Below, piece by piece: positions 1-6,690 of a stretch of 8,345 bases of DNA. Within the stretch, counting starts at the first letter, position 1. Each line of letters opens with the position of its first letter. The notes beneath the pieces were generated by a model. It was given only the letters and a program-made list of their open reading frames with translations. It ran no database searches and was not told the DNA's origin. The stretch is taken from contig JBKCEW010000158.1 in assembly GCA_046304235.1 (NCBI GenBank), positions 1-8,345 on the forward strand, given 5' to 3'. The DNA comes from CANHVK01 sp046304235 (GTDB lineage Bacteria; Bacteroidota; Bacteroidia; Flavobacteriales_D; Crocinitomicaceae). Position numbers and translations under genes: made by a program.

Positions 1-602
1 ATTATTCAAAAAGTACACTTTTTAGAAAGTTTATAATTCCACAAAAAGCTTATCGTTTACCAATTGATATTATTGAAGACCCTTACTCATTGTTGCTTGA
101 ATTGTTTGAGGATAATAAGGAACTTAAAACTGCGACTAACAAACTTGTAAAAGGAGAAAATTATGTGATTTTACCACTTTATGGTATTCGGAAAAATGAG
201 AAGTTTATCTTTGAACGTAGTGGTTTAAATCAATGGAATGCGAATGGAAGAAAAAGAGATTTTGGAGAAATTTACATACCTATTCCTGCGGAATTACACA
301 AAAAGTATCCGACTTTTTTCCCAAAAAGAGATGAAGATTTTAGTTTACAAATACCTACTGGAGAAATATTTAGCGCAAAAGTTTGTCAAGAAAACTCAAA
401 AGCATTAATGACAAACCCTAATAAAGCACTTTCTGACTGGCTTTTAAGAAAAATCCTACAACTCAAAGAAGGTGAATTAGCTACTATGGAAAAATTGGAT
501 AAACTAGGTTTTGATAGTGTAATAATAACGAAATCTGACAACCAAAATTTCAAAATTGACATAATGAAAACAAATGCTTATAGCGAATTCAATCAAATTT
601 AA
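1..602 (+). CDS. NgoFVII/BfiI-like type II restriction endonuclease, C-terminal part (5' end outside window)
   Basis: The reading frame is open from base 3 through the left edge and ends with TAA at 600-602, so about 199 C-terminal residues are visible and the true start lies upstream. A TTG at 90 could be called as a start, but the open frame before it makes a truncated call misleading. I recognise the conserved block of PLD-fold restriction enzymes: GLNQWN (222-239), then an arginine-rich turn, YIPIPAELH (273-299), a FFPKRD segment, SAKVCQ, and KALMTNPNKAL followed by WLLR. In NgoFVII- and BfiI-type enzymes this part is the B3-like DNA-recognition domain. The N-terminal PLD nuclease domain, which cuts DNA without a metal ion, would lie to the left and cannot be checked here. 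Five hand-counted lines average about 31% G+C, against roughly 35-47% in sampled selO lines, which would fit acquisition by transfer. The recognition sequence cannot be inferred. Family assignment is from recalled similarity. Confidence 0.72.
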   Translation, partial: YSKSTLFRKFIIPQKAYRLPIDIIEDPYSLLLELFEDNKELKTATNKLVKGENYVILPLYGIRKNEKFIFERSGLNQWNANGRKRDFGEIYIPIPAELHKKYPTFFPKRDEDFSLQIPTGEIFSAKVCQENSKALMTNPNKALSDWLLRKILQLKEGELATMEKLDKLGFDSVIITKSDNQNFKIDIMKTNAYSEFNQI

Positions 603-632
603 AAATAAGCAATAAAACTAACTTAACTTACT

Positions 633-2102
633 ATGTCAAACGAAAACTACGGTTGGAAATTAGAACATTCTTACCAATCTTTACCCAAAACCCTTTATGC
701 TCCAATCCAATTGGGACATCAAACGTTTAAACCTTCGTTGGTATTATTCAATGATAAACTAGGCAAGGCGTTAGGATTAGAGTTTGATAAAGAAAATTCA
801 AAACTATGGGCTGAGTGGTTGAGTGGAAATGAACTTATTCCTGGTTCCTCCCCCATTGCACAGACGTATGCAGGACATCAATTTGGACATTTTACGATGT
901 TAGGCGATGGACGTGCGGTATTACTAGGGGAACAAAAAATAATTGACAATAAACTGTTTGACATACAATTAAAAGGTTCTGGAGTTACTCCATTTTCTCG
1001 AAGAGGTGATGGAAAAGCAACCTTATACGCAATGCTTCGGGAATATGTGATCAGTGAGGCACTTTATCATTTGAATATTCCAACAACACGTAGTTTAGCA
1101 GTTGTAAATTCAGGAGAAAAAGTAAACCGTCAATTTGCAATGAATGGAGGGATTTTAACACGTGTCGCTTCAAGCCATATTCGTGTTGGTACTTTCGAAT
1201 ATGTTGCACGATCACAATCTGTTGAAACACTGAAAGAATTCACAAACTATACAATTCAACGACACTATCCTGAATTAGTGAATACTGAAAATCCTACATT
1301 AGCATTTTTGAAAGCGGTTCAAAACAAACAAATCGAATTGATTGTACATTGGATGCGCGTTGGATTTATTCACGGAGTAATGAATACGGACAACATAACG
1401 ATTTCAGGTGAATCCATTGATTATGGTCCGTGTGCTTTTATGAATGCTTACAATCCACAACAGGTATATAGTTCTATTGATCAACATGGTAGATACGCTT
1501 TTGAAAATCAACCAGCTATTTTGCAGTGGAATTTATCAAAATTAGCACAAGCTCTTTTACCTCTGATTCACGAAAATGAAAAAGTAGCCATCGAACTAGC
1601 AACAAATGTATTAGAAGCCTTTCCAGATGCATACCGAACAGCCTATTTAAAGATGATGCGTGCGAAAATAGGTCTGCAAAAAGCAATACCAGAGGACATT
1701 TTATTAATAGATGATCTATTGTATTGGATGCAAGAAAACAAAGCAGATTATACCAATACTTTTCTATTCTTACAGGAGAAAGATGTACCTAATTCTACCC
1801 TCTATGACGATCAACAATTTCATCAATGGTTAGAGCGATGGAATGCACGGATTGATATGGAGTACAAAGACAAAAAAGAAGCTTTCACAGTAATGGAAAA
1901 TATGAATCCTGTATTTATTCCTAGAAATCATTTGGTAGAAGAAGCGATATTCAATCTTGCCGAAAGATATGATGACAAAGTAATTAAAAGTTTACTTTCC
2001 GTGATAGAAACCCCATATCAAACTCAAGAAAACAAATTTGAATTTCAACAAAGTGGTTCTCCTGATTTTGAAAACAGGTATCAAACTTTTTGTGGAACGT
2101 AA
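633..2102 (+). CDS. selO: Protein adenylyltransferase SelO (YdiU/UPF0061 family pseudokinase)
   Basis: SelO transfers AMP from ATP to hydroxyl side chains of proteins, using a kinase fold that binds ATP in a flipped orientation; in E. coli it is linked to redox homeostasis and S-glutathionylation. The product has 489 residues, close to the roughly 480 of E. coli YdiU. Visible family blocks in order are QTYAGHQFGHF (78-87), LGDGRAVLLGE (90-100), LKGSGVTPFSRRGDGKA (113-129), LTRVASSHIRVGTFE (175-189), HGVMNTDN (247-254), IDYGP (262-266), and GRYAFENQP (286-294). By alignment with characterised SelO the key residues are present: K114, R177, R184, D253 and N254 for metal binding, and D263 of the DFG-like position. 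A C-terminal cysteine (C487, third from the end) is kept, and C267 is the only other cysteine. The ATG at 633 gives the expected N-terminus; no Shine-Dalgarno is seen. It follows the endonuclease gene by 30 bases and converges with the dioxygenase gene. Confidence 0.96.
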   Translation: MSNENYGWKLEHSYQSLPKTLYAPIQLGHQTFKPSLVLFNDKLGKALGLEFDKENSKLWAEWLSGNELIPGSSPIAQTYAGHQFGHFTMLGDGRAVLLGEQKIIDNKLFDIQLKGSGVTPFSRRGDGKATLYAMLREYVISEALYHLNIPTTRSLAVVNSGEKVNRQFAMNGGILTRVASSHIRVGTFEYVARSQSVETLKEFTNYTIQRHYPELVNTENPTLAFLKAVQNKQIELIVHWMRVGFIHGVMNTDNITISGESIDYGPCAFMNAYNPQQVYSSIDQHGRYAFENQPAILQWNLSKLAQALLPLIHENEKVAIELATNVLEAFPDAYRTAYLKMMRAKIGLQKAIPEDILLIDDLLYWMQENKADYTNTFLFLQEKDVPNSTLYDDQQFHQWLERWNARIDMEYKDKKEAFTVMENMNPVFIPRNHLVEEAIFNLAERYDDKVIKSLLSVIETPYQTQENKFEFQQSGSPDFENRYQTFCGT

Positions 2103-2118
2103 ATAAGAAAATCTAATG

Positions 2119-3021
2119 TTAACTTATTACGAAACTTCTTTCGCTGAATGCGGGCAATTTAGTAGCTCCATCATAAAAATACTGAATATTCTCTCCTGGA
2201 TCCATTAAACCTAAACTGTAAAGTACCGGAACAAAATGATCGGGAGTTGGTGCAGCGAGTTTGCCAAACTTGTGACTCGTTTCGTATTCTAAAATTGCTT
2301 TAAAATTTCGTTGATCGAGTTGTTGCTTTATCCACATGTCGTATTCTGCCTCCCAACCATAAGCTTTCATATCATTTTGCATCATTTTTTGACTAGCTAA
2401 AGGTAAGTTATGAATCAATGCTCCACTACCAATAATCAAAACACCTTTTTCACGCAATGCTTTTAGTTGTTTTCCTAATTGATAATGATATTCTGGTTTT
2501 TCATAATAGCTGATACTCATTTGAAAAACAGGAATATTCGCTTCTGGAAATAAATGCATCAACATAGGCCAAGCTCCATGATCTAAGCCCCAATCTGTTG
2601 TTTCTTCTGCGTTAGGAATGTATTGTTTGATTTCTTTAGCAATATCTGGAGCTCCATGGGCATTGTATTTTGGATCATAGTAATGTTCTGGAAAACCATA
2701 ATAATCATAAATCTGCTTTTGTTCTTTTGAAATATTCACATAGGTTCCTCTCGTACACCAATGTGCTGAAACTACCAATGCCGCCTTCACATCATATTTT
2801 TGAGTTAACTCCTTTCCTAATTTATTCAAAGAAGTCCAAAAAGGACTTTGTTCTCTGGGTACAACAATTTCCATCGGATTTCCATGCGAAGTAAATAAAA
2901 CAGGTGTCTTTTTTCCTTGATTTGTAAGACTACTCGTTATTTTTTCAAATTCATGTAGGTTCATAGCAGATAAAGTTAACGGAGCCAATGCTGCCAATTT
3001 TATAAAATTACTTCTCTTCAT
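2119..3021 (-). CDS. ygiD: LigB-type extradiol dioxygenase, 4,5-DOPA dioxygenase (YgiD) family
   Basis: The 300-residue product belongs to the LigB superfamily of extradiol ring-cleaving dioxygenases; the E. coli relative YgiD opens the ring of L-DOPA in vitro, but the natural substrate here is unknown. Conserved metal-site and catalytic histidines are visible in TSHGNP (H46), SAHW (H87), GLDHGAW (H148), ALIHNL (H204) and TPDHFVP (H262). SAHWCTRGT closely matches the SAHWYTRGT of E. coli YgiD. Relative to YgiD, the first histidine lies about 24 residues deeper because of an N-terminal extension: KRSNFIK followed by a hydrophobic run (about 9-20). This resembles a Tat signal with one arginine of the pair missing, so the protein may be exported or membrane-tethered, or the segment may be a relic. 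The gene lies 85 bases downstream of priA on the same strand, far enough for its own promoter, and ends 16 bases from the selO stop in convergent orientation. Confidence 0.88.
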   Translation of the reverse strand: MKRSNFIKLAALAPLTLSAMNLHEFEKITSSLTNQGKKTPVLFTSHGNPMEIVVPREQSPFWTSLNKLGKELTQKYDVKAALVVSAHWCTRGTYVNISKEQKQIYDYYGFPEHYYDPKYNAHGAPDIAKEIKQYIPNAEETTDWGLDHGAWPMLMHLFPEANIPVFQMSISYYEKPEYHYQLGKQLKALREKGVLIIGSGALIHNLPLASQKMMQNDMKAYGWEAEYDMWIKQQLDQRNFKAILEYETSHKFGKLAAPTPDHFVPVLYSLGLMDPGENIQYFYDGATKLPAFSERSFVIS

Positions 3022-3036
3022 TCTTTCGAATTTTAT

Positions 3037-3067
3037 TAAAGGTAATGGGAAATATTTACCACGGTAA
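3037..3067 (-). promoter_or_regulatory. Candidate promoter/operator region of the dioxygenase gene with three GGTAA half-sites
   Basis: The 85-base gap between priA and the dioxygenase gene contains three copies of the same 5-mer in alternating orientation: GGTAA at 3041-3045, TTACC at 3056-3060 and GGTAA at 3063-3067. The last two form a dyad with a 2-base spacer. Read on the minus strand, the first copy is part of TACCTTTA (3037-3044), seven of eight bases of the Bacteroidota -7 box TAnnTTTG, about 15 bases before the start codon. I see no good -33 TTG at the expected distance, so the promoter call is weak. The sequence is seen directly; any regulator is inference. Confidence 0.22.
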
Positions 3068-3106
3068 TAAAAAAGAACATTTGAAAGTCTAACAAGAGCT
3101 TATTTA

Positions 3107-5584
3107 TCAATTTGGATCTACGTCTATCGAAATACGAACGGATTTATTAGATGGTGCAACAAAAAAAGAATCAATCAACTCTTGAATTTTCTCTTTCACT
3201 TGTTTTTGAGACACTTCACGCTCTACTTTAATGGTAATTTGTTTAATATAAAAGTTATTGATTCGAGGAACTAAAGCATATTCAGGCCCTAAAATACGTT
3301 CGTGAAACACTTGTTTTAGAGAACCAGCTAATTCAGCCGCAGAGCGAACTAGTTGATTATTATCTTTATGTTTTAAAGTCAATTGAATAATTTTAAAAAA
3401 CGGAGGATAGAAAAAATTACGTCTTTCAGTGATTTCATTTTCATAAAATGCGTGGTAATCATGATCCATCACCTTTCGAATAATCCAATGTTCTGGTTGA
3501 CCAGTTTGAATAATTACCTTTCCGCGTTTTTTCTTTCTGCCTGACCTACCTGCAACCTGTGACATCAAATGATAACCTCTTTCATAACATCTAAAATCAG
3601 GACGACTTAACAACATATCTGCATCTAATATCCCTACTAAATGAACGTTATCAAAATCCAATCCTTTGGTAATCATCTGTGTGCCAATCAACACATCAAT
3701 TTTACCACTGGCGAAATCACCAATAATTTGAGAATAAGCATTTTTAGAACGCGTTGTATCTAAATCCAAACGCTTAATTACTTTATCTGGAAACATCAGA
3801 GAAAGTTCATCTTCTATCTTCTCTGTTCCAAAACCTATCATTTTCAAACGATTACTACCACAACTACCACATGTTCCTACAGGTGCAGAAATAAAACCAC
3901 AGTAATGGCATTTTAAGGTATTCGAATGTTTATGATACGTTAAGGAAACATCACAATTTCGACAATGCGGAGTCCAATTACACACTTCGCAATTCCAACT
4001 TGGCGTATACCCTCTTCTATTTTGAAATAAAATAACTTGTCCACCTTCTTTGAATTCGTCTTCCATCGCTTTCATCAAAAAGGAAGAAAAATGCGATTGC
4101 ATGGTTTTACCTCTTGTCTCTTCTTTAATATCAGCACACAGAACTTCAGGAAGCATCAAACCACCATGACGTTGAAATAATTCAACCAAGCCATATTTAT
4201 CTGACTTTGCATTGAAATAGGTTTCAATTGATGGAGTAGCAGAACCTAAAAGCACTTTGGCTTTGTGTAAAGTTCCTAATACGATCGCACAATCACGAGC
4301 ATTGTAACGAGGAGATGGATCAAATTGTTTGTATGAAGTCTCGTGTTCTTCATCCACAATGACTAAGCCTAAATTAGCAAAAGGTAAGAAAATAGATGAG
4401 CGAGCCCCCATAACAATTCGATATTTCACAGGGTCATTATGCAAAATATGATTCCAAATTTCAACACGTTCATTCTGGTTAAACTTTGAGTGATAAACTC
4501 CAATTGCTTCTCCAAAATGTTTCTCTAAACGTTGAATTAATTGTGTTGTTAGAGCGATTTCAGGCAACAAAAACAATACTTGCTTTCCTTGTTCTAATTG
4601 CTCTTGAATTAAATCGATGTAAATTTCCGTCTTCCCAGATCCAGTAACACCGTGCAACAAACATACTTCTTTGGATTCGAAAGAAGTTCGAATTTCGTTT
4701 AAAGTAATGGTTTGAACCTCTGACAATTCTTTCATAGATTCGAGGTCATTTTCCGAAGATTTCACTCTATCTATTTGTAATTTTTCAGATTGTAAGACAC
4801 CATTTTTCACCAACGTATCTAAAGCGGATGTTGACGCTCCGGCCTCTTCTAGTACTTTTTTAGCGACTGGAAGTTGATATCCACCATTCAATTTAGATAG
4901 AAACAACATTAAAGCATGTAATTGTTTTTCTTTTGCTTTGGAAATTTCTAAGGTATTCAATAATGCTTGTAATTCTATCTCGTGTTGAAATTGTTCGGTT
5001 AAAAAATAAAAAGTAGCTGTTTTTGGGGTGAATTTTTCATTCACCTCTTCCATTGATATCACAATACGTTGATCCATCATTTGTTTGATAATCGGTTGTA
5101 TTGTTTTTATTCCGACAATTTCAGATATCTGTTTTAAATCTAAAGACTCTTGTATTTCTAAAGCTTCAACAATTTGAGTAAAACGCTCATTTTGTAATTG
5201 TTTTGACACATCAAAATCAGGATGCAAAACGATTTTGGTTTCAGAAGCTAATTTAAAATTCGTAGGTAAAGCAGCATTTAACACATCTCCAATGGGAGCC
5301 ATATAATATTCAGAAATCCACTTCCAAAATCGATATTGATTTCGAGTAGAAATTGGCCTATCATCCAATACATGTTCTATGTATTTTGCTTGATAACCTG
5401 CAGGAATTTCTTCATGAACCTTAGAGACAATACCTGTGTAAAGTTTACCTTTTCCAAATGGAACTACTACACGCATACCAATTTGAACAAGTTCATTTAA
5501 TTCAAAAGGAATCCTATAAGTAAACTCATTACGAACAGCAATAGGCAAAATCACATCTGCGAAAAGAGTCTTTCTTTCTGACAT
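3107..5584 (-). CDS. priA: Primosomal protein N' / replication restart helicase PriA
   Basis: PriA is a superfamily 2, 3'-to-5' DNA helicase that recognises stalled replication forks and D-loops and reloads the replicative helicase. The 825-residue product is longer than E. coli PriA (732), as is usual in Bacteroidota. Domains in order: N-terminal 3'-DNA-binding domain (about 1-105), a divergent winged-helix region (about 125-280), helicase lobe 1 with Walker A GVTGSGKT (312-319), DEEH box (411-414) and GSATPS (447-452), then the zinc-binding insertion. Its eight cysteines (532, 535, 541, 544, 559, 562, 572, 575) have the same spacing as in E. coli. Helicase lobe 2 follows with GTQMITKGLDFDNV (634-647) and QVAGRSGR (676-683), and then the C-terminal domain. 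All helicase motifs are intact. The start codon is 5 bases after the stop of the lipoprotein gene, with no room for a separate promoter or a normal ribosome site, so translation is probably coupled. Confidence 0.98.
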   Translation of the reverse strand: MSERKTLFADVILPIAVRNEFTYRIPFELNELVQIGMRVVVPFGKGKLYTGIVSKVHEEIPAGYQAKYIEHVLDDRPISTRNQYRFWKWISEYYMAPIGDVLNAALPTNFKLASETKIVLHPDFDVSKQLQNERFTQIVEALEIQESLDLKQISEIVGIKTIQPIIKQMMDQRIVISMEEVNEKFTPKTATFYFLTEQFQHEIELQALLNTLEISKAKEKQLHALMLFLSKLNGGYQLPVAKKVLEEAGASTSALDTLVKNGVLQSEKLQIDRVKSSENDLESMKELSEVQTITLNEIRTSFESKEVCLLHGVTGSGKTEIYIDLIQEQLEQGKQVLFLLPEIALTTQLIQRLEKHFGEAIGVYHSKFNQNERVEIWNHILHNDPVKYRIVMGARSSIFLPFANLGLVIVDEEHETSYKQFDPSPRYNARDCAIVLGTLHKAKVLLGSATPSIETYFNAKSDKYGLVELFQRHGGLMLPEVLCADIKEETRGKTMQSHFSSFLMKAMEDEFKEGGQVILFQNRRGYTPSWNCEVCNWTPHCRNCDVSLTYHKHSNTLKCHYCGFISAPVGTCGSCGSNRLKMIGFGTEKIEDELSLMFPDKVIKRLDLDTTRSKNAYSQIIGDFASGKIDVLIGTQMITKGLDFDNVHLVGILDADMLLSRPDFRCYERGYHLMSQVAGRSGRKKKRGKVIIQTGQPEHWIIRKVMDHDYHAFYENEITERRNFFYPPFFKIIQLTLKHKDNNQLVRSAAELAGSLKQVFHERILGPEYALVPRINNFYIKQITIKVEREVSQKQVKEKIQELIDSFFVAPSNKSVRISIDVDPN

Positions 5585-5589
5585 GATTT

Positions 5590-6690
5590 TTATTTACAAA
5601 AAAATGTTTCTTTGAAGTCACTAGGGACATCCGAACAAAAATTCAAATTTCCAGTATATTGACCCTGACATAATTCCATCATGGATGATTGATCTATAGC
5701 TCTAAAATAGTTGCTTGCAGAATATTGTTTAAAAGGTAATTTTTGAACAATAAAATTATTACGTGACGCAAAAATACCTTTTACTCGCATACCATTCGAA
5801 ACTGTTAAATTTGTGTACTCTTTTTTTGATTGAGCTAAAGAAGAAGACGGTGTTAATGTATTTAGGTACTCAATAAATTCACTTGAACAAAACATCGTAT
5901 TAATATCTAAACGAAACAATTGTCTTTTCGTAACACTCTTATCAGTACACTCAGCTGCAATTTTCTTATAAAAACTTTCTCCTCCTGCGCCAACAGCTAC
6001 AGCTGAAGACGAGCTTTTAATCCTATCTCCTAAGTTCCAATTTATTTTTTTTACTGTGCTTTCTGTTCCTTTATATTCTTTGATGTAAATATCCAGTGCG
6101 ATATTTAAAGCAGAAGCGGTTCCAAGTGATGCATTTACCTGAGTAGAAAAATAACCATACTTAGCAATATTGTTTGAGGCAAATGAAAATGAACTACCTT
6201 CAGATGCTGGATTACCAAGTTTTGCATTTTGAATTAAACTCGTTTCTCCATTAACTTCAAAACGTTTGTTATCTATAGAAACATTTAATTTGTATACAAA
6301 ACCTGGTTTTAATGCAGTTGTTTTATCTGTTTTGAAATAATAAAGTTTTTGTTTTGGTGCATAAAAAACACCGTTCGTATCTTTATTATAAACTATCGTG
6401 TCTCTTAACTTCCATGACCTTGATTTTTGTCCATTCAATGTTTCAGATATGGTAACATCCACTTGTTTAAAATAACTAGAGTCTGGAATCTGTGCTATTT
6501 CTAGCGCATTTGTACCACCATAAAAAGCGCGATTAACCCGCACATAATGAATGGAATCTGATTGATCTAATAATGCATAAACGATAGCTGTTTCTTTACC
6601 ATCTGGAGAAAGATCTATATCTTCATTACAAGAAACAAACATGAAGGCTAACAAACATGCTAAACTCCAATAAAAATATTTTTTTATCAT
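5590..6690 (-). CDS. DUF4249-like surface lipoprotein
   Basis: The 366-residue product starts with a short basic segment (MIKK), a hydrophobic stretch (about 5-19) and a lipobox-like FMFVSC, making C21 the probable lipidated residue. The next residues, NEDID, are acidic, like the signal that sends Bacteroidota lipoproteins to the cell surface. The mature part is predicted to be rich in beta strands, and features such as SPDGKETAIVYALLDQ near the N-terminus and GMRVKGIFASR (300-310) near the C-terminus resemble DUF4249 proteins, whose function is unknown. Five cysteines lie in the mature C-terminal part (248, 268, 341, 352, 365), so disulphides are possible outside the cytoplasm. DUF4249 genes often sit beside a SusC-like TonB-dependent receptor gene; none is present here. 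The start overlaps the upstream VOC stop as ATGA, and an AAAGG lies directly before the ATG. Lipoprotein status is well supported; the DUF4249 assignment is from recall. Confidence 0.78.
   Translation of the reverse strand: MIKKYFYWSLACLLAFMFVSCNEDIDLSPDGKETAIVYALLDQSDSIHYVRVNRAFYGGTNALEIAQIPDSSYFKQVDVTISETLNGQKSRSWKLRDTIVYNKDTNGVFYAPKQKLYYFKTDKTTALKPGFVYKLNVSIDNKRFEVNGETSLIQNAKLGNPASEGSSFSFASNNIAKYGYFSTQVNASLGTASALNIALDIYIKEYKGTESTVKKINWNLGDRIKSSSSAVAVGAGGESFYKKIAAECTDKSVTKRQLFRLDINTMFCSSEFIEYLNTLTPSSSLAQSKKEYTNLTVSNGMRVKGIFASRNNFIVQKLPFKQYSASNYFRAIDQSSMMELCQGQYTGNLNFCSDVPSDFKETFFCK

Noticed and set aside
8..23. AAAAAGT / ACTTTTT palindrome near the left edge
   Set aside because: Seven A/T-rich pairs inside a coding frame; chance is the simplest explanation.
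90..602. TTG at 90 as the true start of a 170-residue protein
   Set aside because: The same frame is open without a stop back to base 3, and the protein type normally has a long N-terminal nuclease domain, so this is a partial gene rather than a short one.
2102..2128. Inverted repeat AATAAG / CTTATT in the 16-base gap between the convergent selO and dioxygenase genes, as a possible bidirectional terminator
   Set aside because: Only 6 mostly A-T pairs with a 15-base loop and no T tract; too weak to call, and it overlaps coding ends.
2670..2894. Plus-strand open frame of 74 codons inside the dioxygenase gene
   Set aside because: It is fully antisense to a well-conserved gene and shows no recognisable protein features.
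4675..4694. ATTCGAA / TTCGAAT inverted repeat inside priA
   Set aside because: Seven-base arms within a conserved coding region with no regulatory context; likely chance.
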